Part shown: positions 1 through 12,300 of the stretch, in pieces | Layout of the letters: each line of letters starts with the position of its first letter | Numbering within the stretch: the first letter of the stretch is position 1 | Assembly: GCA_963513935.1 (NCBI GenBank) | Contig: OY740766.1 | Span: forward strand, 1,394,001-1,458,000 | Length of the DNA: 64,000 bases | Direction of reading: 5' to 3' | Source of the DNA: Aphrophora alni | Lineage: Eukaryota; Arthropoda; Insecta; Hemiptera; Aphrophoridae | Made by a program: the position numbers and the translations under genes | The notes under the pieces: model-generated | The model's input: only the letters and a program-made list of their open reading frames with translations | Databases searched by the model: none | What the model was told of the DNA's origin: nothing

Positions 1-2
1 CA

Positions 3-377
3 TCACTAAGTGGTGGGAAACACGTAACTGCACGTAAACATCAAGTCGATATGGTTCAAACTAGAAAGCGGGATCGAAAAGGAATTGTCATTTTCAAGCC
101 TCTTGCAATAACAGAGTACAATGAGCAAAAATCCGGCATCGATGTTGCTGATCAAATGTCGTCGTACAACTCAGCAGTACGAAAGACACTAAGATGGTAT
201 CATAAAGTTGCAGTACATTTACTATTTGGCACCTGCATTGTAAATGCTTGGCTCGCTTACAAAAGCAATGTAGGACCACAACACCAATACTTGTCAATAA
301 CAGATTTTAAATGCTTTCATTTTGTTTTCGAAATGCTTTCATCTTACAGTTTAGACAGTAATAATATAAATAAATGA
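3..377 (+). pseudogene. piggyBac-type transposase, C-terminal part (runs off left edge)
   Basis: The frame is open from the window edge to a stop at 375-377. The protein shows the C-terminal signature of DDE_Tnp_1_7 (piggyBac) transposases: a basic run followed by IFKPLAITEYNEQKSGIDVA, then DQMSSYNSAVRKTLRWYHK and IVNAWLAYKSN. IDVADQ carries the late catalytic aspartate region of the family. The cysteine-rich C-terminal finger is absent, since the protein stops about 40 codons later. Whether the upstream part is intact cannot be seen. It lies on the strand opposite to MAP3K4, inside its intron 8. Confidence 0.85.
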
Positions 378-530
378 TTTTTATAAACTCATTGTAAATA
401 AATAACATTGTTAAACAGTTTTAAAAATTGCTTTCCAATTTTGTAATTGATCAATGTTTTAAACAAAAATATGCAAAATTTATTATTTGCTTACCGTAAT
501 AGTTTTATACTTTTTTTTTAATTTTTTTAT
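378..530. other. AT-rich 3' flank of the piggyBac fragment
   Basis: No further coding sequence. It contains AATAAA-like signals (around 400) and an oligo-T run leading to the TTAA at 531. Confidence 0.5.
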
Positions 531-1157
531 TTAACACTCTTAAGGAAACATCGGTCTGACGAGCACCCAGGGAATTTTTGTTTTATTGTAGTGGCAAAAC
601 TGTTTCAGCCCGGTGGATGACAAAAGCAGTACCTTCCCCCTACCCCCTCCTGAACCGGTTGACCTTGATTTTAGTTTCTCTCTGTGACCCGCACAGTCGT
701 GACGTATTGTTTTTTAAAAGTCTACTGGTCTGTGAGACGGGCTGTTTCCCTGTGTGTTCTTGATAAGTGTTGAACAAATGATTTTTTTAAATAGTTTTAT
801 ATCATTATATCACCTAGATATTATTCTAATACATTAAAAAATATATATATATGTTATATTTTTTCTCGTCAATAATACACCTTAAGTAATTTTCTATATC
901 AAACGTGTGGACTATTAATTTCATTAACATTTCTGACTTCAATATCCATAAATATTGTTCAATTATACAAAAATATATGTTATATAATAAAAATAAACAG
1001 TTAAATAGATAAAATTGTTTTATTTTGCCGATATTTTATGTACCAATACATTTCATCATAGTAGACAATTGAAAACTGTGATAAAATTACATAGAGGTCC
1101 CAGAGACCGGGCGTTTCCTTTAGCGTCACAGATTTCATGTTTCCCTAAGAGTGTTAA
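531..1157. mobile_element. piggyBac-type MITE with TTAA target duplication
   Basis: TTAA at 531-534 and TTAA at 1154-1157 flank 619 bp with 17-bp terminal inverted repeats. The left end is CACTCTTAAGGAAACAT (535-551) and the right end is the complement of CACTCTTAGGGAAACAT (1137-1153), with one mismatch. TTAA duplication is the hallmark of piggyBac insertion. The interior has no credible ORF. Subterminal GGTCTG/GACG and CCGGTCTC motifs near both ends may be transposase sites. It sits 154 bp past the piggyBac transposase stop, but its ends define an independent element. Confidence 0.85.
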
Positions 1158-1783
1158 ACAACTGTAGAATGTTAAAACTGTATATTACTTGTTTTAATGC
1201 ATTAATCCATAATTCCAACTGAAAATTTCGCTGCCGTACCGATTGGTACGATGAAATTAACATATTGTCGAGATATTTTATTTGGTTGCTACGCAACACT
1301 ATTTAAAGATAATAAAATGAAATATCTACGGCTATTAGCTACAATCTTTTACATTTCACTTAGTGTATGTGTTTTCCGCTAGGTTGCAACACTTACTGAT
1401 AAAAGACTCTAAAATAAAATCACGTGTTAATGGCAGTGTCGTACCGATCGCCCCCCCCCCCCCCCCCATGGCACTGAACGTGTTATAACCCTAGTAGTCC
1501 TAGGATAATCATAGCTTTTACAAGTCTATTATTGTTTCTCCGTATAAAGGTTGTAATTAGTACAAGGATATTTTTCTTCCAATGGACATCTGTAAGAGTT
1601 TAGTAATATAATTTATATAAAATGCATGTGAAATATAAACATAAGCATAGACTCCAGTCTGATTATTAGATAATCCTTGGTACGATGAACAAAATATAAT
1701 CGTACCTTAAACAAAAACTACAACCAAGATCTTATTATATTTCTTTTACCCATGTATTTTCTAGTCTTAACTAAAACACTCAC
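1158..1783. other. Intron 8: AT-rich with poly-C tract and CGTACC motifs
   Basis: No gene seen. It has a hairpin-like CGTACCGATTGGTACG (near 1234-1249), further CGTACCGAT (near 1440) and GGTACGATGAA/TCGTACC (near 1678-1708) motifs, and an 18-base C tract near 1450-1467. The repeated CGTACC units suggest a degraded repeat, but no element could be bounded. Confidence 0.4.
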
Positions 1784-1986
1784 CTTAACTCTTGCTATGA
1801 ACTGTGGACTCTTGTACAAAGGATACTGTTGAGCAAATGACTTACTTGAAGGAAACAAACCTTCTGCTGCTTCTAGTCTTTGCAATAAATTTTCAACATC
1901 TCTCAAAGCACAATTTTGATGTTCCATACAAGAAGGGCAAAACAATGACACACAAGAAGTACAAGATCCAGTAACATCTTTTTCTT
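1784..1986 (-). CDS. MAP3K4: MAP3K4 coding exon 8 (last exon in the window)
   Basis: The acceptor is TTTTTTACAG|AA and the donor is AAG|GTGAGT (phase 0 out). It encodes a cysteine cluster, CTSCVSLFCPSCMEHQNC, then DVENLLQRLEAAEGLFPSS and YPLYKSPQFIARVK. The latter matches human MAP3K4 MELLEYIEALYPS and FQDRVQAL. The two CxxC pairs are not in the human protein as I recall it and could be a lineage-specific metal-binding insertion. The transcript continues left of this exon. Confidence 0.88.
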
Positions 1987-4900
1987 CTGTAAAAAATAAA
2001 TAAATAAAATCTTTTTTTTTCTTATTAGTAATTCCACATTCCATAATTAATGACATTTAATTTTAATACATATTTGTATAGACACTTAATTTTGTGACAA
2101 ACAAAAATTAAGTCCTGGCTTGACTAATCGATTGTATTTTTTCTTTTTTACACCTTAACCCTCAAACCGCTTTTCGAAACAGAAAGTATCAATGAGCGAC
2201 ATGCGGTGGTGGATATCGACAAAAAACATGTTTTATTCAATTCAACATTTCACCTATTAAGAATCATACTACCGTAATAAATTTAATACTGCTGTAAAGT
2301 TAATGTTCCATAGATGCATAATCATGGAATCAAAATACCATAAAATGTTATAAATAATATTTAATTAATTGGTAAAGTTTATGTATTTCACAGCAAACGA
2401 ATAATGCAACAATGTCGTAATTGTGAAAAACAAATTTAAGTCATTCTTTGTCTAATTTTCACAAGTACATATTTCTGTCTAACAAATCTACAGTAACACT
2501 GTTCTATACAACGATTTTTCATCTTTCGATCTGTGCTTTCCAAATCTTTCTAACTCTTATAGATTTAATCTATAAAAATTAAACAAAATAAAAAATTATA
2601 ACACTTTTTACAGCAAAAAAAAATCTATTTTTTTTCAATTCAACTTTAAATATTATTGTATCGAAATGTGTAATATATATACCATTGTAAAGGTAATGTT
2701 TCAATCTTTCATAATCATGTAACCAAAAATCCTTATCACAAAAGATAGAAATTCAAGAATTCGATAAAGTTTTGTGTTTTTCTGCACATCACACAATGTC
2801 GCAAACAAGAATATATTACCTCATTGTTCATATAGTTTTTGTAAATGTTAATACTTTTTCAAATACCACAAGTTGGCAATATTATATAGTATTTTTCTTC
2901 CTCTTTTGAACTACGAAATTATCATAGCTCTCATAGTTTATGAGATATATACATTCTACAAAGTGTTTCAAAAATATACTTTTCCGGTTTGCTCTCAGTA
3001 CCGCCTAACGAATTTAAGATTTGATCTTTTACATTGATAGTTTTCTACCGATCTTTCTGAAGCAAATAAAAAATCTTAATAATGCTTAGGAAGTGTATAA
3101 TAGAAAATTGTACTTCCTATACGAAAACCAATTTGAAATTGTCTTACTTAGGTGTTCTTAGCCATTTTATCTGCGAGTTGAAACATACTTTTTCTCAATT
3201 TATTTCTATTATTGTGAAGTTGTTTTGTTATTTAGAGTGATTTATTTATTATAATTTGTTTATGCAAATATAATATGTATTTGTTACAGAGGCCTATCCT
3301 CATTGGAAAACTATTTTATTTGTATTTATTATTATAAACTAAAGTATTATTATGGTATTCAGAGATAACATTGTGAGAGATGGATCTGACAACTTCAGGG
3401 ATATCGCATTGGACCCTGAGTTGTCATTATTGAGGATATGGGGGGGGGGGTAATTATGACTTCTCTAAGTACTTATCATGATATGGGGAGTTATATTTTT
3501 GAAGATGATCTGTCACCAACAATAGCAGTGATTCTGAAACAAGTTTGTCTCATTATTGTGATGATTCTTTTGAGGTGGGTGTTGCCCAAATTGCTAATTT
3601 GGAAAGGTTGGATATTGAAGATTTCCTTGCGACTCTACTTCTAGAAAATGTTGAACAAACACTCACGTTAGCTCAAATTGATACTGGTCTAGCTGGACCA
3701 TCAAAACATTACATCTGCTCCTAATACAACACGAACACGAAGATGTAGAGTAAGACAAACACAAACACAGGTAGCTCCATGGGAGGGTATATCCTCCGGA
3801 AGAAGAGCAGGATATACGCTCTAAATTTACAGTAAAAAATGTAGGGCCTAGATATACTCCAGTTAGTTTCAATCTGATAACCTTCTTTATCTTTTTATAA
3901 TTAGTGCAATGTGGGCTCTTATGGTCAATGAGACCAATAATTACAAAGAAGCAGTGTTAAGTCAAACGCGTGAAACTTTGTTTCAAGATTCCAGAAAATC
4001 AAAGTGGGTTGACATAACTGTAAATGAGATGACAAAATTCTGAGGAATGTTGATCAATATGGGGCTTAGAATATATCAAGAATATGCTCAACATAGAATT
4101 TACCAGATGTGGATTCTCTCCACCATAAACTACTTTATTTAATATTGAAACTATAATGAGATAGTGGTATAGACAGTTCAAATTGGAAAAAAGTAATTAC
4201 TCCCCCAAACATCTTCTAATAATGACTTTACTATCCCTTATTATAAATATAACTGGGCCGATAGCCGATCAGAATATTTCAATAGTATACCGATAACAGA
4301 ACTAACTCCCCCCCCCAACTCCTTTCCAGGCCATATTGATATAATTTTAATTTTGTTAACTCTTCAAATAACTAGTAAAACTAATGAAACCAACAAATTG
4401 TAATATAAACTGGTCTAAGGAAACAGACATCTAAGCAGTTTGGATTCTGTTAAGTGTCAGTATTGGTTCAAAAATTCTGATCTTAAAAACGAATACTTTG
4501 ATTTTATAATTAATTGTGATCAGAAAGATATTTCAAACAAGCAACAGGTCGCATATAACCCAAATAAGGCTAAAAATATAAACTAGCAGGACTTAAATGT
4601 GTTTGTTGTATGTTTGACCACATTATTTATTTATCATCTTATTGCAACAAGAAACTTCCAATTTTGCTTTCTCTTATGGCTAACAGATTTTAGTTAATAC
4701 TCATGTTATAAATTATTAAATAGGACTATTCATTAGCCAGTAAATCATGCCTACTGAGATACAATGAAAATTACAATGATCAATTTATATATATAAGACA
4801 GACTGTCTACACATCAAAACTAGTTTGTCAACAATACCACCCTCTCGTACCTTTTATAGCGTTGTAGATTAGGAAGGGACAAGAAAGGTCTAATAGATAA

Positions 4901-6310
4901 AAGAATTGAGGGTGGGGAACTAAACTTGTACTGCATAGTAACAGATAGTATTGTCAACCATATCCTGCCGCCAGGTTTTATTTATTCTAAGGTGATACTA
5001 TCATAGAATAAACACTTTTCTTTTTTGTCACACAGATGTTTATATTTATTTACAAAACTATCATTATAACAGCACAGACTTTGAGGTTTTTTATTTTTGA
5101 AAAATTGTGTTATTTCATTACATTTTTTATTGTATCGAGACAACTGCCACATTTAAAAAAATCAATAATCAACCACTTTTCTAACTTTTCGATGTTAATA
5201 AAATTTGCTAATTTACATTTTCGAAAATTTTCTTAATATAACATTCATATAAAGTAGATCAAAACTTATATGCCAATTTTTCAATATAAATGAAATATTC
5301 CTTCCCCTCCTAGTATCGGAATTGAGAATTGTAGGTATTGGTAGTAATTGGTCAATTTTGGTATTGGCTCAGCCCTAATTATAAATCTCCTTAACATACC
5401 ATCAGGTGTTCCAGAATTTGCTTCAAATTCAGTTTCTACTGGAGGAATTTGGATGCCACTGTCACTACTTTGTGCAGACAGCTGATCTGGACGTTTCTTA
5501 AACCTAAACAATAATTTATTTATATTTCTTACAGCATTTTGAAATAGATTTGAAATTGTTAAGCATTGTTACCTGTTATTAATATTTACAAATGAATAAA
5601 ATAATAAATATATTTTTTAATAATGTTGACACTAACACTGACATATAAGCAAAAATTATGCACCTAACAAAACAAATATAACAATAACATGAAATACATA
5701 TACACAAATTGTCATGGCACAGGAGCTGAGTACTCATCTACTGAATGAAAAACAAGTGTAATGACAGTCATAAGGTAGCATTTACTGGAATCCTACCTAA
5801 TTTTAAAGTAAAAAGCACCTTCTTGCTATACCATTTCCTAGTCAGTTCTACACCATTAACGGTGGTCAGTTATTAAACCTGTTTTATTTTTAAACATATA
5901 ACAACTACTGAAGAAAACAAATTTATATATGATCAAGAAAATTTAATTTAATTAATTAAATCTACACCCAATTAACAAATCAATCAGCGTAGGTAGTAAA
6001 ATATCAATATCATTTGATTTTGCCCTAAAATTCAGAAAATTGTGACAAATTTTCTTTAGAAAATAGAGAAACAAGGAAATGATCCCCGTATGAAATCAAT
6101 TTTAACAACTGCACTGTATTTATTAAATGTTTATTTCTCAACACCTAAAACTCTTATAAATTTACGTATGTCTCCCCCCCCCCACCCCAACCTATACATT
6201 AGTCAGATTGATTTTTCCAGGAAGAGTGACGTGGTGCTCAATCCAACTATTCTAATATAACTTACGATTAAGAATTTTCAAAGCAAAGGAATATATATAT
6301 ATATATATAT

Positions 6311-6344
<34 letters not shown>

Positions 6345-9300
6345 TGTGTGTGTGTGCGTGCATGCGTGTGAGCGAGAGAGAATAATTCAAAGTACTTAAT
6401 TTCATTTCATTTTATCTTTATTCAAACAATGTACACATGATACAAATGAATCGTGTCAGATTGTAATGTAACTAACATTAAAACATAAAGGAAAAACAAC
6501 TACCATATGTCCTAATAAAATACAAGCCTGATATGCGCTTCAACTTGGTTTTAACATAGAAAATAACTAAGAATTCGGAATTGTCCACTCACCGGAATTC
6601 AACAACAAATCATTTTCGGCTTTAACAATAAAAATACTTTTGAAGCTATGCTTAACAACGCTAGATTTTTCAGGACTGTCAAATTTAATATGGAAAACAA
6701 ATGCTTTTTAAATCTCATTTATAACCTTTCTAATATTTTGAGCAAGATAAAACTTATCATATAAGACACACTCAATCTAATAACTTTCAGACTTCTGAAC
6801 AAAGATGTAAATATTTCTAAATATAAATATTAACTTCTTTAATGAGAAATTGATTTATATTTATTATTTAAAACAATGGACACTACCAAAGAAGAAAGGC
6901 TGAATGAATCCATACAGAGAGAAACTTGACTGCAGCATCTAGAAGACTTTTTGATAATGAGGAAAACAACATTCTCATAGACATATATATATAATATTAC
7001 CACAAGTGACCATGAAACTGATAGTGAGCATCAGCGGATGAAGAAGAACATGAATATGGAGAAGATTTGAGATTGAGATATTGGAAGAACCTATGACAGT
7101 AGAAATCGAATCTCCAGTAGATAGAGCAAATGAAACTCAGCTGGCAGAACCTAATGTAGTCCCCGTTATAAGTGGTAAAAGCGTTCTGGCTTTACCCACT
7201 TTTCATTTAGATTGTCACAGTAAGAAACTAATTTATATTAAGATTGTCAGGTAGAGGGCTCAATGAAAGGAACTAACAAAAACTTAAGATTGTCAATTTT
7301 GAAGTTATGTTTCTAAGAGTGATGTTGTCTCCTCAACTACCAATAACTACAAACAAACTATGTAGTTGCCTTGTAAAGTAAAACTTCGTATAATGGATGA
7401 CTATTTATAGCCTAGCGCGTTAGCACCAAATTAAACTCATATGTACTGTACTACAGCTTAGTATTGATATTGATCAAGTAGGCTTACGTTAAAAAGGATT
7501 TTAGTAATTAAAAGAAGCCGTTTTGTTTGATCCAAATGCAAAATATGTCCGATGAGATGTGAAGAATAACAAATCCTAATGCAAAATATGTCACGTAGCA
7601 GACACTTGATGAGTAAGATAAAATTATAATTACCAATATTTCATTAGTAATAATTATCTTACGTGCAGATTCTTATAAAATTTAAATTAAATAAATATAT
7701 CAAATAAAACACAATTTTTCTTTTGTAAAATTCCATAATTTATTTGATCTAGCCGACCATGGTTTCGCCAGTTACGGCATTGATGAGGCCCTTTTGTAAG
7801 AGTCTCGTCAATGCCGTAACTGGCGAAACCATGGTCGGCTAGACCAAATAAATTATAGAATTTTACACAAGAAAAATTGTGTTTTATTTGTTAAAATGGA
7901 ATTCTATCAAGTACCGTCGGTCATCAGTGTAAACAATATAAATAAATATATCATAATTTTAAAATACCATAGTATTAAAAGGACCACATTCATCATTTAA
8001 GATAGATTACAACAAATGTAGGATATTTCAAATACATCCATAATCAAATCTCTTGTGCAAGTAAAGGATTTAAACAAAACACACCTTAAATAAATATAGA
8101 TAAAATTATTATTGTATCTTGAAAATTTTTAACCGATTTTGCCATCTTTTCCAAATAAATTGATTAAAAAATTAAGCTTATAATTCCAATACTAAGAATT
8201 TAATTCAAGTGAAAAAAAAAAAATTAATGTATCCATGATTTGAACTTAATAAATGGATTGACCCAAAACATTTATCATCAGATCAGAATTATTTCACTTG
8301 TCATTAAACAGATAACCGGTTCGACTATGTTTATTTGTAAAGAAATAATTTGACAAATTCCTAATGGCTTGATTAACTGTTAAATCACATACCTATAACT
8401 GATAATGTCCAATAATACTTGTTCTACATTTTTTCGTGCTTCAAATAGGTAGTCATCTTGCGCTTTCAGTGTCCTACCAGCATGCCAAGCTTGAAGTTCC
8501 AACCATATTACCTCTTTCAATTCATTTTGCCAGAGATTTTCTTCTTTGCTCAACTAACAACATAAAATGACATTCACACTTACAAATAAATTTTTCAAAA
8601 GATCAGTTTTCAATTTTTTAAAACACGTTCACTCAATTGTGATGTTCAATGTATGTTGGCTATCTAACAATAGGATGTCTAAAACATAATCTACACAAAC
8701 AGATATGTCACATCTAAAAAATGAGCTCGCAAGGAGACATAATTGACAATTGATAATTTTCACTTATGTATCATCAGCCTTATTAACAATTTTGTATTTG
8801 TGAATTCTATTTTGGAATGACAATATTTTGTTTTTGAATGCTTATTGTATAAGAGAATCTTGTTGGAGCTTAATTTAGAATTGGGAAAACAATTTTTTAA
8901 AAGCTTAGTTGAAGTTTGACTTTTCTTACTATGGTTCACATCTCCTGGTTTACCTTTAGGTATTCATATTATGTTAGTAGAACCTAGGACATTTTTACAC
9001 CGATGTCGCTACCCAAGATGCCCTTGTTATGTGATTTACAGCAGGATTATAGTGGATTCTAAACATTTGGCTTTAGTGGCTTGGCAACCAAAACTATTAT
9101 TAGCACTAGACTACTGATAAGTTGAGTGGATTCCAAAAGTAATTCTGTAGTTTGCTCATGAAAACTTATATACCATTAAATAGTGTATGATATTTTATAA
9201 ACTAATTTATTACCACATTTAATAATTTTTACTAATAATTTCAAACAAAAACTAACTGACAACCATTACTCTGAAATAAGAAGAAAATTCAACCATTATT

Positions 9301-12300
9301 TTCCTAACCTGTCTCTTACAAGGAATTTCTCCTTGCTTTTCCACATTGCCCATTTTTATTAGCAAAGAAAAAGTCTGATAGAATTCAACTCTACTTTGTG
9401 AACATTCTTCTGTTGTTGTTGGTGGTTGAAAGTGTGAACGTGATAACCCAAAATGTTGGCATGCGACTAGCTTAGAAGACAAGCTCATAAATCTGTTACA
9501 TGATTGCACCTATAAAAACATATAAAGAAAGAAAATTAATATCTTACTTTAATCAAAGAATATAAAAGGTTCACCATGTTATGGTACCAATACAGTAGAC
9601 TCCCATAAATCTAGACTATTGTGGCGGACGGCCGGTCCGGATTCCGAAAAATCCGGATTTCCCGGAGTCGGAGATGTCGGCCCCGGGACCGATACGAGCG
9701 GTGATAAGCCGCACATACAATCGCCCATGCCAATACCCAACGACACTTGTTACACTCTGACACATTAACTAATGGTACTGTTACTGTAATGTATAAAATA
9801 CAGTACTGGACTGTAATTAAGTAAAACACAGGGTAGGGCGTGTCAATGCCCTACCCCTCCTTAGCCGCGCAGAAACTTCCACTGTCCGTGAATCATTACA
9901 AATATGTCATTCATGCAATGCGGAAGATTGCGTGAAGGCTCTAAAGCGGCAAATTGTTTATAAAAAACATTTTTACCGTCCGGTCCAGATTTTTGTGATC
10001 TGAATTTATGAGAGTCTACTGTATTAGTTTTAATATGTACAAATAGGTTCCTTTAACAATAAAAATTATTTAGGATAAGACATTTGCTATGTAACTCATA
10101 AAAGGTAGAAATTTGTGTAAAATGAAAGAAATGAAATTTAAACAAAAATTGTAGGTTGAACATAAAGGCTAAATAAAGTAATCTACAAGAAAAAAAGAAG
10201 AGATTTTGGTCAGAAGGGCTGCACGTAATTAAATTAGGCTATTCAGAAGAAAAAAAAGGTGACTATGTAAAAGGTTGAATTGTACAAATCGTTTTGTTTA
10301 ATTTAGTTTGTGGAAAAGTAAAATCATAAACTAGTTCACATAGTCCCTGTTTATAAAGAAAATACTGTGATGACATGAAAATTTTGATACTGTTTTTTTA
10401 ATGGCTTATAATATTTTAAGCAAGACAAATTTAGGTCATTGTCAGATTAATGTTTGTCTGTAGCATTTTTTTTTACACTTTGTAACAAAAGAACCTCAAT
10501 ATTAAGTTTTAAATGGACAATAAAGTCTAATTCTCTTAAGGAAGACGGGAGGGGGATAAAAGTGATTAACATGCAATATTTAAAGAATAATATCTTTAAA
10601 AATTTGATGCTGAACCGGTATCTCTACGAAATCTTGAATTTTAGTCAAAAAGAGTGGTTAAGAAGAAAGGGGGGGAAAGGGTTACAAAATATTTAGAAGC
10701 TACATAAATTGTAATTATAGTAAATTTATCGTTGTCACCATGAATATGAAGTGAACTCTGGAATTTCATCAGTAATAACAAGATTAATATATAGATGGTT
10801 AGGTTTTCCAATATATAAATCAAGAAGCAAATATTATATTAGTATATTTGAATTTCCTGATATTTGTGTTAGGAGCAGAGAATGTCTTGGAACATACATA
10901 GGTCATCTTGATACTACCCAGCCCAATGCTTATGCAGGTTGGCTGAATATTATAGATCTGCGTTTATTAACCAACCTCAACTGACTTTACTCATTTTAGT
11001 ATTTAGGCCATGGCAAATGGAAAAAGCTTCCTCTCACTATGCTGGTGACAATGACTCAGCCCTAATGGAACTCACAACTAACACTACATTCTAATATTCT
11101 TGTGAAGTCGGAATTCAAAATTAAAATTGTAGCTAAAACTTGATTATTTTCAATTGTAGAAAGTTAAGATTGGTACTATTACATGGAGATTTAACATTGT
11201 AAATGTTGTTTAATTTATTGTGTTGTTAATAATTGAATTAATCAAAATATATTGGCAACAATTGTTAAAGCTGTCATTTTCAAAAGTTTTGTTGGATTTT
11301 AAAAATTTGAATAGGTTTCTAAACATGGATATTCAAGAGTATACCATAGTAAACTTATACTCAATATGTTCATTTACGTGACAATCATTGTTTTACTAAA
11401 AGTCATAAAACGTAGAAAATACTATATACATTAGGATTAGGTAAGTTACAAGTAAATAAAATTATATAATCAGAATAGAAGAGACTTCAAGACAAAATAG
11501 CCTATAAATTTGCAAGATTTGAGACTTACTTTAAGAACAGGCTGGGGTGGTAGACTTTCTGCTCTTTCTTCTTTTGGTGGGCATATCCGAATACTGCTAA
11601 GATCCAATTTTAAGTCCCTTTCTGAACCACGCAGTCTTTGCATGCTACGTTTGTTTGCATTACTAGATCTCCGTGAATCTCCTCCACTAAATGAAGCATC
11701 GACTAAAAAATGTACTCTTCTTTATTATGACTACATTGCTAAATGATATTAACAAACTAGTTTTAATGAACAAAGAATATAAAATGAAGAAGTAATATAT
11801 TAGTTTCTTGAAAAATAAAATTACATGAAGCTGTGTTAAAAACACACTGTTCACTTTCACTAGAAAGTTAATGTAAACGAATATACTACAATCAATCAAT
11901 ATCAGCTGCTAAGCAATAATCAATAACATCATTATACTCTTAGAAATAGGTAATAACTAACCTAACTACTACACACGATATCAGAATATTTATGTAAATA
12001 TAAAATCAAGTTATTTACACGATTACAAAACCTTGAATTCAGTTATGTAAATATAACCTAATATAAATACTGCATATCAAAATTTGTTTACTCTTTATAT
12101 TAACAAAAATGCAAGTTCTAAGAAATGAAGATATATAGACTTTAGAATTTATAAGATATTTAAGTAAACAATATTATCTAAAATAGTTATATAGCTATGA
12201 ATTCTGCCTCTGCTAACTTCACATACAAATACCGGCAAGGACTCCTCTCTTGCACTCTGGTAGATCATCATCTCTACTGATCTTCATTTGTAGCAAAATT

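Noticed and set aside
2157..3010. piggyBac-type MITE starting TTAACCCTCAAACCGC and ending near CGGTTTGCTCTCAG
   Set aside because: The candidate right end does not form an inverted match of more than a few bases and is not flanked by TTAA.
9316..9321. Alternative donor GTAAGA inside MAP3K4 exon 5
   Set aside because: It would leave the reading frame out of phase with exon 6, whereas CAG|GTTAGG keeps it.
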